DNA from: Branchiostoma belcheri
Taxonomy: Eukaryota; Chordata; Leptocardii; Amphioxiformes; Branchiostomatidae
Reading direction: 5' to 3'
Assembly: GCF_001625305.1 (NCBI RefSeq)
Contig: NW_017804465.1
Location: 301,826-365,825, forward strand
DNA: 64,000 nt
In this document: piece after piece, positions 1-13,000 of the stretch
How positions within the stretch are numbered: position 1 is the stretch's first letter
How the letters are laid out: every line of letters begins with the position of its first letter
Notes under the pieces: model-generated
Database searches by the model: none
What the model saw: only the letters and a program-made list of their open reading frames with translations
Told to the model about the DNA's origin: nothing
Made by a program: the position numbers and the translations under genes

Positions 1-1996
1 CATGCAATTTTGCCATATACATGTTGCAGAAAATCGAAGACAGGAAATACTGGGCACCTTTCTGGGACCTTTGACTTACATTGTAACTTCCTATCAGTGT
101 CGTCATGATGCCTAGCTACCATATGGAAATAACTGTACAGAAACACAGGCAAACACACAGACAGACACACCAAAAACAAAACTTCCATACTCTAAGGTAA
201 TATGACATGTATACATGCAGGTGTTTTTTATCGAGTTGAAATTGAAAGACAAGACAAATCTGAAAGGTTTTGCGTGCCCGTCTGCGAATGGGACATCAAT
301 ATGCCTGTCAAGTTCAACCTTTCAAAAAGCCAGTTCATCATGACAGAAATTAATCCATGTTCCTGATGAGGCACAGGTCGGTACATCTGTGTTCCCCTGA
401 GGATATATCCTGGTTGGGAAATGTAAGAGCCTCCTGTGATTGGAATATTGTCAACGTGTTGTATTGGTCGTGATCAGCATATTTATGGAACCCAGATTTT
501 CACAATATACTCCGGTACATGTACATGTAGCTCGTTTAAATCCAGGCCTTTTTGATGGCAAACTTGTTTTACTTTCATATTTAGAGGTATTGTTTTAGTT
601 GTGTTTGTTGTTTGCTTGCATGTTCATATAGTAGAGTTCATATAGGATTTGGGTGGGGGGAATTTCCTAATCCCAGGCCACAAAAGGTCAGGTACAGGAA
701 GTTAGGTCCCAGAAGCTGGCTGAATGTCAGAAGGAAGTTGGCAGAAGACTGCTGGCTGAGAAAGTATGAGAAAGGACTAAAATCGGAATTAAAGAAAAAT
801 GAAAATATTTGATGGAGGTACAATGATTTGTTGTTTTGGATCCTTTTTAATTGTCCAGATTGAATATTGTTGCAAATGCATTGAGAGGATGTCAGGTAGT
901 GTGCAGCCTGGACCAAGTTGGAAATTTCAAGTACAAAATGTTTGGAAATACATGTAGAAGAAGGATTTTGGAATTCATTGAAAACATGTTCATAATTTAC
1001 CACACCATATTAATACCAAATTGATCCTTATCTGGTACATTCAAGTGCATTAAATAGTCTTGCTGGTCTTCATTAGTAGGATGCAAACAAAGGTTGAAGC
1101 CTTCAGTTCAAATCAAAATGAGTCATGGTACTATGGATGCGCATTTATAATGTGTATGTAAGCAGTTTCTTGGAAATACAGGTCATTGTGGCCAAACAAA
1201 TTTAGATCTGGTGCAATATGAATGTGAAATGTTATGTAACTTCAAGGGACTCTTTTAGTGTTTTTAAATTGGAAAAAAAACTGCAATAAAGACTTGAGTG
1301 CAAAACAGTTACGTCAACATGTGTTTAATCATAATTGTAATTTGCAAAACAATAACCTTAATATGAACTTGTATAATCCCTGCTATGAGCTTTGATTGTT
1401 CTGCATGTATTATCTGGATAATACAGTTCTATATGATTATCCCCCATAGTCCCAGAATCAGACAGGGGAAATCAGTTCAGTGCTGCTGCTGTCATGTACT
1501 TGTGTAAAGTACAGTATAGGTAGACGTCAGAAATACCTGCAAAGCTCCAATTTTTTACCTGCACTTAAAAAGAAGGCGGTACATGAATGTCAAGCCCTAA
1601 ACAAGTCAAATTGGGATAGCCTTTTATGCATTATTCCTGTAGCATCCTGCCAAACCTTTTCAGAACATGCTTGGATATGTGACCGGCATCTTAATGTTTG
1701 GGGTCAAATCTGACATGCTTGAAAACCTACAGGAGCATTTCCACATCTGATGCTGCATGAATCTTTCAATGCATGAGTCACTAAAAGCTTTTTATTCATA
1801 CATATTCCAGTGTAGTCAGAAAAGTCGCTCATCCAGGCATTATACACATGTATATATAGCCTGATTTTGCAATTTGAAAATTCAACCAGCTACATTTTGT
1901 ATATGTCAGCCAAAAATTGATACGCTGGCTCAATGTAAAAAGCATATAATTTTGTATTTAATGGTAGTAACTGTTCTTTTTGGAAAAAGGACAATT
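1..1996. other. Probable intron, no gene seen
   Basis: AT-rich single-copy-looking DNA. Short open frames at 612-812 and 1480-1713 have no family features, and nothing resembles the two missing ankyrin exons. Probably upstream intron of KIDINS220. Confidence 0.5.
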
Positions 1997-2374
1997 AGGC
2001 CACACCAATTTAATTTGTTGGTTCTCGGATTTTTTCAGAAAAAAATATGAAGCGACAGGGCGAAAAAAAATAAAAATAAAAACAGGTCTACGCATCCTAT
2101 TATAGGCTTAAATGCTATGGAATGAGCCATGAAGTCAACACAAAAGGCTGGGTTAAAATTTAAACATTGAATTTTGAACTTTTAATCAAACCACTGCAAT
2201 GATAGATGGGAAAACTGTAATAACTAGGAAGTAAAGGACTTTCCTCAACTGTTGGGGGCAAAACATGAGCATTTTTCAGTTGATTCAGGACCAGAATCAA
2301 ATTTTTTTTTTTTGCAAATCAGAAAAAAATGAAGAGGCGAATCCGAGAACCAACAAATTAAATTGGTGTGGCCT
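1997..2374. mobile_element. Tourist-like MITE, intact copy
   Basis: Terminal inverted repeats of about 36 bp start GGCCACACCAATTTAATTTG and end with the reverse complement (…AAATTAAATTGGTGTGGCC). The element is flanked by TTA on both sides. A TTA/TAA duplication with GGC-type ends suggests a non-autonomous PIF/Harbinger (Tourist) element. Confidence 0.8.
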
Positions 2375-2688
2375 TATGAATGTAATAGTTAAAATTGGTT
2401 TTCTTATTTGCAGTATATTTTAAATGTGTATTCTATCTAAAAAAGTTTTTCCTGCTCCCTAACCCCATAACCATAAAAATTTTAGGCCCAAACACTACAT
2501 GTACCTTAGCAGGCTGAAGGTTAATGAATTGATGTTAATATCTAAGTTGATATGCATCATGCATATTAAACACCATGTAGGAGTATTGTACATTAAAAAT
2601 ATGTGCTGTGTGCAGTCCTCTTGAGTAGATTAGTGGCTATATAGAATGCAAAGCCAGCAGATTTCACAGACATACATACTTCAGTGCC

Positions 2689-2864
2689 ATTAGGCCACGA
2701 TAATTTAATTTCTTGGTTTTCAAAATTTAAAACAATTATGCTTGACTGACAATGAATTATCCACCTGAAAACAGATCAGAAGAGAAAGTTTGTATTCGCA
2801 CCTTAGTACACAAAGTTTTAGGGAGTCAATCTAGTCAGATGCTAGTATGATCTGCAGTTAAGAA
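2689..2864. mobile_element. Truncated Tourist-like MITE, left end
   Basis: TAGGCCACGATAATTTAATT and a following TTCTTGGTTTTC match the left end of the element at 1997. The interior motif TGCTTGACTG is shared with the copy near 34160. The right end is missing, perhaps lost when the TTAA element at 2869 arrived. Confidence 0.55.
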
Positions 2865-2868
2865 TTAA

Positions 2869-3529
2869 CGGTGCACACCCCAGTTCTTCCGCGACCGGGG
2901 TCCGTGATAGTCCGTTGTAAAAAAGTGACGAAAGGGCTTTGAGGGTCCAAGTTTGAGGTGACATTTCTTATAAACTGCCACGAAGTATCATTAAACATTA
3001 ACATGGCTGAAGAGTGTAAGAAATGGTGATTTTGGGGTGAAAATTTCTTTTGGCTCCGAACCTTACTTCCGGGTATCCTTGCGCGCCAAGTGTAATCCGC
3101 CCGTTTGACCTAGTTTTCGCTCTGTGGCTTCGTAGGGGTGGATTTGCAACCCCTCGCGCCGTGGACTGTTTAGAAAATTACAGTACTAGAATTTTCTTTA
3201 TAATTTACTCGGGTATAGTCAAGGCTTGGGTCTTTCTGCCAGCATCAGTCATTTCTGCCGGAAAATTTTTTTTTGGTGGGATTATCCTACGCGAAAATTC
3301 GCAATTTTGGGCATTAATTTTGGAGTGAAAATAATGTTTTTTCCGTTGATTTTACCAAACTTAAAAAGGTTGAAGAAACCAAACTCAGCTTGTCTTGTAG
3401 CTGAAGAGATACCCTTTCGTCCCATATACAGTTATTCTCCTTCCGAATTATTCCACGCCAGAGACGGTCGCTAGATTTGAGGGTGTGCAGCTTCGAAAAG
3501 AGGCCCCAAATAAACTGGGGTGTGCCCCC
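2869..3529. mobile_element. TTAA-flanked 661-bp element, copy 1
   Basis: The element is bounded by TTAA on both sides (2865-2868 and 3530-3533) and has ends GTGCACACCCCAGTT and AACTGGGGTGTGC as inverted repeats. TTAA duplication suggests a piggyBac-type non-autonomous element. The open frame at 3050-3328 lies inside it and is not a gene. Confidence 0.75.
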
Positions 3530-3533
3530 TTAA

Positions 3534-4661
3534 ACAGGTCCGTCCTTCAAAAAATATTAGCTATGGCAGCCAACAAATTGCATTTCATCCAGTAAAGTGT
3601 ATATCCTTTACCCAATCATGGCGAAAAAATCTTGGATTTCGCAAGTTTTAATATGATTATAGAATGTCATATAATGCGCTGATTTGCCCCCCTCCCCACG
3701 CCCCCCCCCTTGAACACGGTCAAACCGACTTCGAAGTGTGTCTACTAAAGATCGATGACGTCATATCTACCGCGATTTCATTATTTGCATTGCCCTGTCC
3801 CTGAGGCACCTGGAAACTGCGTATGTACGTGTGCCAGGCGCTCCAGCATTAAGGAGGAGACGTTTTTAATTAAAAAAAGGCCATGATGACGTCATTCCCC
3901 TACTTTCCTGTCAAATCTAGTTTCAAGTTCGGCCTATCACGAGATTTCAACTTTCAGACAAATGAGTTGCAATAATCGGAAGATACATCCTCCTGCTTTT
4001 ATATCTCATCGAGACCGACACCAAACTGTACAGGCTTCTCTCAGCAGATGGCCATTTATACCGTCCTAGCTGCTAGAAGGACGCCGCAGGCCTACAATCT
4101 AACCAAATGTCCAACATTAAGCTTCGTTTTCCTGCAAAACAAAATGAATCTCCGCAGCGGAAACACTTGGGTAAGATCTCTTGGTTTGTTCTCTACCGGG
4201 TATGACCAAAAATTTCAATATCAACTGCTTCCTGTCAACGTACAGAACTTAAAACCATAGCGATCTCACTTAAAAAGTTCGGCTAGAGGAGGGCATTGTG
4301 ACGTCATCAGCTAAACTACATTCTGGGTGGTTTATACCGTTTATTTCAGTCAGAACTAGAAGGAAAACCTACTCCATCGCAAGAACAGCCCTCTAGCATT
4401 CCTTTACATGGCAAAATCTGTTTATTTAGCATGGTTTAATGCGCTAAAGCCCGTTCCAAAGGAACGGCCCATTGTGACGTAATTCCCATTATGTGCGTGA
4501 ATGGAACACACCCGTGGAAGCGCAAAATGAGCCTCCCGACAGGGTAACTTTCAACCACCTGTTACTCGGGAAGGAAAAGTCGCAGAAAACTCAAACTTGG
4601 CACGATTGATAGACTATGACATAGTTAATTAAAAAACAATGTTAATTAAAATTTGGCTTAA
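3534..4661. other. Segment between the twin TTAA elements, with CRE-like sites
   Basis: About 1.1 kb with three perfect TGACGTCA sites (3756-3763, 3887-3894, 4299-4306) and a TGACGTAA at 4475, separated by unrelated sequence. An open frame at 4048-4260 has no recognised domain. It may be the interior of a composite mobile element. Confidence 0.45.
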
Positions 4662-4665
4662 TTAA

Positions 4666-5325
4666 CGGTGCACACCCCAGTTCTTCCGCGACCGGGGTCC
4701 GTGATAGTCCGTTGTAAAAAAGTGACGAAAGGGCTTTGAGGGTCCAAGTTTGAGGTGACATTTCTTATAAACTGCCACGAAGTATCATTAAACATTAACA
4801 TGGCTGAAGAGTGTAAGAAATGGTGATTTTGGGGTGAAAATTTCTTTTGGCTCCGAACCTTACTTCCGGGTATCCTTGCGCGCCAAGTGTAATCCGCCCG
4901 TTTGACCTAGTTTTCGCTCTGTGGCTTCGTAGGGGTGGATTTGCAACCCCTCGCGCCGTGGACTGTTTAGAAAATTACAGTACTAGAATTTTCTTTATAA
5001 TTTACTCGGGTATAGTCAAGGCTTGGGTCTTTCTGCCAGCATCAGTCATTTCTGCCGGAAAATTTTTTTTGGTGGGATTATCCTACGCGAAAATTCGCAA
5101 TTTTGGGCATTAATTTTGGAGTGAAAATAATGTTTTTTCCGTTGATTTTACCAAACTTAAAAAGGTTGAAGAAACCAAACTCAGCTTGTCTTGTAGCTGA
5201 AGAGATACCCTTTCGTCCCATATACAGTTATTCTCCTTCCGAATTATTCCACGCCAGAGACGGTCGCTAGATTTGAGGGTGTGCAGCTTCGAAAAGAGGC
5301 CCCAAATAAACTGGGGTGTGCCCCC
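4666..5325. mobile_element. TTAA-flanked 660-bp element, copy 2
   Basis: Near-identical, direct-orientation copy of 2869-3529; the only difference I noticed is one T in a run (8 against 9). It is flanked by TTAA on the left and TTAT on the right. Confidence 0.75.
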
Positions 5326-5684
5326 TTATGTTCTTCTACAATGTAGAAGACAAAGTGACATTTTCACTTAATAGAGTAAGGCGAGAAATGCACAGGTTTA
5401 ACAAATGATTCAGGTAATGTGTCTTGCTAGCCTGCTGCAAAGACACAGTATTGCTACCAGTCCTATATGATTGTACAATATAATACTCAACCAATGAACA
5501 CTCATGCCTTTTCACACCAGTCAAGATCAGTTCTAAAATTCATAGATTGACTGAAAATTTGTACTGTAAATCTTGAAAGTTTAACGGTGGTTATATTTTT
5601 GCAGCTTTTGTAACCTCACATCAAATTCATGACGCTGTGAACATATCTCCATTTTATGACTACTCGGAGCAGAATTGTTTCAAC

Positions 5685-6064
5685 CATGCCCGTAGCCAGG
5701 ATTTTGAATGGGGGGTTCTTCCCACTGCTTGAGGGGACCTCGAGCACCGTAGAAGGCGCGAGATTCCTCGAGGGGTCCGGGGGTATGCTCCCCTGGAAAA
5801 TTTTGAAAATGAATCTTCTAAAATGTCATTTTTTGCTTTTGGGGAGGATTTCCAAGAAAAAATTAGAGATAAATTTTTATTCGATGACAAAGGGAGCAGT
5901 TTTTCTACGATTCCAGTCCGTCTTTTCAAGAAAAATCTTGGACCTTTACATAAAAAGTGGACCAAAAAGTGGACCTTTACATAAAAAGTGGACCAAAAAG
6001 TGGACATTTGAGCCTTGTGGGGGTTTTTTTCCGAACCCCCCGAACCCCCCTGGCTACGGGCATG
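5685..6064. mobile_element. CCCGTAGCCAGG inverted-repeat element
   Basis: Ends CATGCCCGTAGCCAGG and CCTGGCTACGGGCATG are perfect 16-bp inverted repeats. The interior carries an internal direct repeat of about 32 bp (5940-6003). A second copy follows 63527, and a worn fragment lies at 11750-11835. Open frames across it on both strands are not genes. Confidence 0.75.
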
Positions 6065-6483
6065 CAAAACACCACAAAAACCTACTTTTCCTTCCTACTG
6101 CAAAATAAAACCAATGCAAAAAGTAAATGAATTTACAGTAGCCAGTCTGTTTCTTCTGCTTTATGCCTATAGAGGATGTGAAATACATTTTCCAGGTTTT
6201 CCATCTTCATTTGTTTTACAGACTGTGAAACGTGAGACAGCAGAATGTCTCTTATCTGCAACTACAGGCTGTGATCTTTCTAAAGGCTGTACCAATTCAT
6301 TATCCTGGTTGTCAGACATTTCCTAGCAAAGATGCATCATAAGGACAAGATAAAAAGAGAGGGCTACATGTAGGAGTAAAACTCCTAAATGTTCTTGATT
6401 TCGGTCACAGAGAACTCCTCAACATCCGTTAGTTACACCAAAGTTATTCAGCAACATAAGGATTGTTTCTATTGCCATTGTAA

Positions 6484-6737
6484 GGCCACACCAGTTTGAA
6501 TTTTTGGTCCTCAGGTTTAAAAAAAATAATGCTGAAATGGAATTTTTATCTATATAATCAACATGAAACAGAGGAGAATTTTAGCTAGGAGATTCCAGCA
6601 AAAGAATCGCTTGGGTTTTAGGGAAGAAAATTTTTATGTATTAAGATGTAGGTTTTATTTCTGGACCCCCATTTTTGTGTTCCCTTGCCGATTAAAGAAT
6701 CTGAGAATCAAGAAAATAAAAATTGGACTGGCTTGAC
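6484..6737. mobile_element. Degenerate Tourist-like MITE
   Basis: The left end GGCCACACCAGTTTGAATTT with TTGGTCCTCAGG and a right end AAAATTGGACTGGCTTGACC match the family at 1997 with substitutions. Confidence 0.6.
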
Positions 6738-6938
6738 CTGGCTAGCTCCTAGCCAGATTCTGAAACGTTCACATTCACCTCATCTCATGAATTTGACCTT
6801 TTGACCTGTTTTTCTGCCTGTAAATCTTCCATCCACCCATGTGACCGTCTGGACGAACAGACACACAAACCTACAGCTCAGCCATCCAAAACATTACTTC
6901 TTTACCCTTAAGTAATAATACCAAACTATTATCTGCAG

Positions 6939-7037
6939 GATAACTGGACAGCTCTGACCTCGGCAGCTAAGGAGGGCCACCTGCCGATAGTCACTTGTCT
7001 ACTGGACCGAGGGGCCAATATCGAACATGTAGACATG
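6939..7037 (+). CDS. KIDINS220: KIDINS220 window exon 1: ankyrin repeat
   Basis: The exon is 99 bp, phase 0 at both ends, acceptor CTGCAG and donor GTAAGA. It encodes 33 residues beginning [18 protein letters not shown] and ending EHVDM, the classic ankyrin helix-turn-helix register. The matching vertebrate block is the third repeat, so two coding exons are missing upstream. Confidence 0.93.
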
Positions 7038-10000
7038 GTAAGACTTCCACAGGACCTGCTCTACATTTTTATTATGCAATTTTTGATAATTGTTATTAAT
7101 AATCTTTGTGTTTTCAGTATCACAATGTTGCCTTTAGCTGAGAAGTTGATGAGAGATACAGTTGCAAGATCAGGTCACCATGCTGCAGCACCTCCTAGTG
7201 ATCATTGTCAAAAATGCAGTAAAAAGGATATTGCCCCCTTGCCCAGTGGCTACTCTCTATATAAAAGTTCCAGTGTTCTATTAAAAAAAAAAAAACTATT
7301 TTCATCAAGAAAGCTAGCATTTCAATATGTATATCCATTCCTGATGTATGTAATTTTTTTAATGATATGATATCATCTAAATAGATAGATGAATACCAAT
7401 ATATATCTGTGAGTTATTGAAACATTTTTTCTGACCTTCTTAGGGTGGCTGGCCGGGGCTGATGTGGGCCTCCTACAAGGGTCACACAGCTGTGGCTCAT
7501 GAGATGTTACACAGGGGAGCCAACCCGAATGTTCAGGGACAGGTGAGTACAACTTACATGCAGGTGTTACTACAAGTGTACAATGTACATGTATCTGTGT
7601 CTGTATCCCTGTAACAGGTAAAGCCTACATTGTAGTTAAGAAATATTGAGTTTACGGTTTCAGTCCTGAAAAAACATTGGGTTGGCAAATTGGGATTCCC
7701 TTTTTTTTCTTTCCATTTAGATTTAGGTGATCCAACAACTACAGTTAAACAGTGTAAAACTGAATTGCCTCAGCATCATGACGGTCCTTAGGAGTTGTCC
7801 ATTTCCAAACAGTTTTTAGTGTGAATCAGCCTACGAAATTGTGCCAAGAAATGCCAGTGAATGTCAATATCAGACAGATCTACTCATCCAGAACATGCCA
7901 TTGGATGCCTTTGAAGTACATATGAAGTTATTTTCAGTGGGTAGTCCTGACATTGTCTAATATGTTTGTTATATGTTTTACCAGCATGGAGTGTCTCCTA
8001 TCATCTGGGCAGCAGGCCGGGGACACACAGACATTGTGGAGGCACTGCTGAGACATGGGGCCAAACCTAGTGCTTTTGACAAGGTACTTCAAGCAAATCT
8101 TAACTGTAACAGTACTGTAGATTGAATGAAAGATCAAGGATGTGTGCTGATGGAGAAATGAATCTGAAATTTATAAAGAAATGGATGTCAATGGCATTAT
8201 TTTGATGAATGGTTTCTCAGTTGTATTTGTCAGCAATGATGTGATTGAAGTGAGTGAGTAGTGAACAAATCGATGAATGAATGATTACTGCTGTTTGATG
8301 CTTATTGCTGTCATGTTTGTTTACAGTACGGTACAAGTGCGTTAGTGTGGGCGTGCAGACGGGGACACCAGGGGTGTGTACGGGCCCTGCTGGACGCTGG
8401 CGCAGATGTGGACACAGCTGGGGCGGTAAGTCATTCTGTAACCAAGTTTTCTAGTTTTTGTACTTCAATCTGTGTCATGTAATTTTGCCCATATACAAAT
8501 TGTACATGTAAATGTAACTGCATAAAGAAATATGTATATTAAGGACATCTTAATAAACCAAACCAAGAAGGTTCTACGTGTATATTCAACAACCAAGGGA
8601 TTTCACATCCAACATTTCTGTGATGTCACCTTCCATCGTCAACCACCTATTGTTGCCCTGAAGAAAGTGACAGACAGTCACTGAAATGCCAGTTGTAAAA
8701 ACCTACAGGTTGTTGAATAAAGAAACATCTTATACAGTCTCTTGTCAACCTGACTGAAATTATCATTCAAAGAAGCTTAAAGTTGTGATCTCTCTCCTCC
8801 CACAGAAATCTGAGCCTCCCCTGATCACAGCAGCTAAGGGAGGCCACTATGAAGTCGTCCATGATATTCTCAGGAGGAACCCAAATGTCAACTCTGTGGA
8901 CAAGGTACAGGACAGTCTTTGTGTGATTCCTTCTAAAGCCACATCATTTAATTTTCTTGGTTCATAGACTGTCACATTTCTTGACAAAAATTCAGCAAGA
9001 GAACAAGATGAAAACACAGGGCTATGGAGTAAAACTTGCAGGTTTTGTAGAATTACAAACACAATGATGGCACTGTATACATGATAATGTGCAGTACGTG
9101 TAAGAAATATTAGTAAGTTCATAATTTGCCTTTCTCCAAGACTACTATGAAGTCAGTTAGCCTGGCTATCAAACCTATTTTAGCTGCTGAGTCTCTTTCA
9201 TCCTCTCCACAAATAGATTTGGTAAAAGTCAATGGCATACAAAAACTGACCTGTTGCCCTTTTTGTACCCCAGGACGGCCACACAGCACTCAGTATAGCA
9301 GCTAAGGACGGACACACAGACATTGTGAGAGAGCTTCTGGCCAAAGGAGCATATCTGAACCTTACAGACAAGGTAGGAAGAACCAGCATTATACAAATAT
9401 AGTACCTGTAAAATTTTGTAAGAATAGAGTCTGACATGCTTACAAAAGGCCCTCAATGTTTAGAAAGGATATATTTAACAAAAGACCAAACAGGGAATTT
9501 TCAATTTAAGTAACTGTCTTTTCCCAAGCAGGTCTTGAGGAGTGGACTAAAGCTAACATGGCTGGACTCCAGGCCATCTTTCCTCACTGCTGAAAGATTC
9601 TGTCTGAAACGTCTAATAAAATAAATTTAACTATTTGCTTCCTGTATCTATTACAATGTATGTAAAGTCGAGTGTACGAATGTTCATTTCGAGGTGGCCC
9701 CCCTCCCACCCTCAAGATTGTCTGTTTTTCCCCTCAGGACGGTGACACAGTCCTGATCCATGCTGTGAAGGGGGGACACCTGGGAGTGGTGCAGGCACTG
9801 CTGGACAGGTACCCTGATGTGGACATGCCGGGGGCGGTAAGTAACATCACCATCATCTGTCTGGGGAAAAGCTAAACTGTTGTATATTGAGACATCTTTG
9901 TATTTCAGCACTCTCTACCAAGCAAGAGACATCTGTTAAGTAATTCTCATACATTTCTTATTTATTGTACATGTACATGTACATGTAAGTAGAATCACCA

Positions 10001-13000
10001 TCATTCTGCAGGGTTCAAATTACTGCTTAAATGCACACATAATACACATCCTTTGTGCATGTGAAATTTTCACTTCCTCCTTGTAGGCTATTACTAAGGA
10101 CAAGCCTCTGTCATTTATTCCTACAGGACAACAAGACTGCTCTATACTGGGCTGTGGAGAAGGGTCATCCCAACATTGTACAGGCTATCCTGGACTACAA
10201 TCCAAACACTGAAATAGCATCAAAGGTATGTTAACTTCTTGGCGACACCTCACAGATGGAGCCTTTTAGGACATATTGTTATCGTTGTTGAGATTCTTCA
10301 CTTATCCTTTTGGTTATACATGTATGTCATGGATTGTGAAATCATAAATACATGTAATAGATAGATTGTGTCGGTAAAGTTGCCAGTAGCGGAGTACAGA
10401 CTCTTTATAACTTTTTTGTAACAAAAGAAGACACTTGATGTTGGTTTGGCAATGAAATTACATGTAGGTCATCTTGCATGAGTGTTACAGGACTTACAGA
10501 ACATCATGAAAGACATAGAGACTAAGAGATATAGACTTAACCCAGTCTGCCAGTACAGTCTGCCAGACTCAAAGGGGTTGCTGTAAAATAGCCTGGTACT
10601 GACTTTTAATATGATTGTAACTACATTTGCCTGTATAGGGAGGAGACACTCCACTGCTGAGAGCCACTCGACACAGAAGCATTGATCTGGTAGAGATGTT
10701 ACTGAACAAGGGAGCAAAGGTCTCAGCAGCAGACAAGGTATGTGTAGTTCTACAATGCCCATACCAATTTATATCATTAGTTCAGGACAGGGCTCAAAAT
10801 ATTTTTTTCAGCATACCTGCACTGGGTAACATTGAAAATTTCCTGCACCAGACAAATTTTACCTGCACCATTCAGAATGTAGAAAAAATGTTCAGAAACC
10901 ATTGTGCTTATTTCTTTTGACAGTCAATGCAGCTAATAAAAAGCCACACCAGTCATACATTTGTATATAAACCCAGTACATGGACCAGTGCAGGCTAGTC
11001 ACTGCTCCAATTTTACATTGTACCTGTATTTCCAGCCCTGCAAGGTGAAAGTACAGAAAGTGAACATCATAAAAGCAGCGGGCAGGGAGGAAAACTTGAA
11101 TATCACTTCCACATCCCATGAAACACACATCATAATCATTAAAACACAATACACTTAAATCATTAATATACTTGATCACACAATACACATCATCATCACA
11201 CAATACACATCATCATCATCATCATCATCGCACAATACACATCATCATCACACAATACACATCATCATCGCACGATACACATCATCACACAATACACATC
11301 GTCACCACACAATACACTTCACCATCACACAATACACATCATCACACGATACACATCATCGCACAATACACATCATCATCACACGATACACATCATCACA
11401 CAATACACATCGTCACACAATACACTTACATGTAAATACCTCCATTACCAATTAACTCAAGGAATGAAAGTTGTACAATATATTTCCAAGCCCGATTCAT
11501 TCATTCATCCATGTTAACACACACAGAGAGGAGACACACCCTTGCATATTGCCATTCGGAACCGGCATCGAATCATCGCAGAACTCCTGCTGAGGAACCC
11601 TCGCGACGGCCGGCTGCTATATAAACCCAACCGCCAGGGGGAGACGCCGTACAACATCGACTGTGCGCAGCAGAAGAGCATTCTCACCCAGATATTTGGG
11701 GCCAGTAAGTGGAGTTTTCAGTTTTTTTTTAACTTTGTTTTGCCATTTTCGTGGGGTCCAGGAACATGCTTCCCTGGGAATATTCTAAAATCTTGACCCT
11801 CTGAAATACTATTTTCTGCACTTTCCCCCTTCCTGTACAGTGCCTTGGTGCATCTCATCCCATATCTTTACACACCGATTTTTGTCAGTCAAAGATGATG
11901 GCTTGGGCAAAACTTTTGTCCATCATGACTGGCAAAATTCCATCAAATAACAAAAAGACTACTGTCTAGAACACCATCTGACCTATTTCCTGTCTTTTCC
12001 CAGAATACCTCCATCCGAGTGAGAATGAGAACAGCATGCTGGGATACGACCTGTACAGCAGCTCCCTGGCGGACATTTTGAGCGAGCCGACCCTGACCCC
12101 ACCCATCACTGTGGGGCTGTACGCACAGTGGGGCAGCGGCAAGTCCTTTCTTCTCAGGAAACTGCAAGGTGAGTGAGTGAGTTCTGGCAACCACAAGCAT
12201 TTAAAAGAGACTTGCTTTGTGTGCTGCGACAAAAGTATTTAACAAGTGCTAAGGGCGCAATGTCATAATGAGCAGTTACTGGTATTGTTACTGAAGCAGT
12301 TACTGAAATTATCGGGTACACACAGACTTGATATGTACAGTTCTAAATCAGCTTATGTTGCATCTTGTTGTCTCTCTGCTCAGATGAAATGAAGGAGTTT
12401 GCCGAGCAGGAAAGCGAGCCGGTGTTTAAGGTGTCGTGGCAGCTCATCGTGGCGCACGCCGTCCTCAGCGCGGTCCTGGGGCTGGTGTTCGGCCTCACCG
12501 TCAGCTGGCTGGCAGGGCTGCTCGTCGGACTTATCACTTTTTTCATAGTTGTCATGTTTCTAGGTAAGTCCTCTCATCTACATAGACATGTATGTCTCAT
12601 CGTCCTAGGCCTGTCCCAATCTGGAATAAGTTAGATTGTGACTTTCATTGTACTGATGTGTAAGCAGCTCATTGTCTGATATCATAACATTTAATAATTT
12701 AAAACATAAATTAGTCAAGGCTTCCAACAACACACCACAGTTACTGTATTAATCTCCCATTTACATGTACATGTACCCACTTTTTGTGAGTCAGTGTAGT
12801 TCCTTGCTTCAATGTGAGATATTCTTCCATTGAATATTAATGCTTCACTATGTTATGACCTGCTTTGTACATATATGCATCTATGCATCAACATTGTGAT
12901 AAAGTCAAATAAACAAATAAACTTTGTGTAAACTATCGCTGAATGTCTGTCCCCACCATGTGTAGTGCATGTGGGATTGGGATTTTAGGGATTTGACTTG

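Noticed and set aside
612..812. Possible missing upstream ankyrin exon
   Set aside because: The translation lacks any TPL..A...G ankyrin pattern and has no 99-bp splice-bounded unit.
3050..3328. Reading frame MAPNLTSGYPC… repeated at 4847-5113
   Set aside because: Both lie in the twin TTAA elements, the second is cut by a one-base change, and no domain is visible.
2869..5325. LTR retrotransposon with 660-bp LTRs
   Set aside because: The repeats do not start TG and end CA, there is no primer-binding site after the first copy, no gag or pol remnants, and each copy has its own TTAA borders.
5656..6108. 150-codon frame and opposite-strand frame
   Set aside because: They run across an inverted-repeat element and its internal tandem repeat.
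6939..10737. CRISPR-like regular spacing of repeats
   Set aside because: The regular units are ankyrin exons with diverged sequence in an animal gene.
11172..11435. His/Thr/Ser-rich frame
   Set aside because: It is a translated minisatellite.
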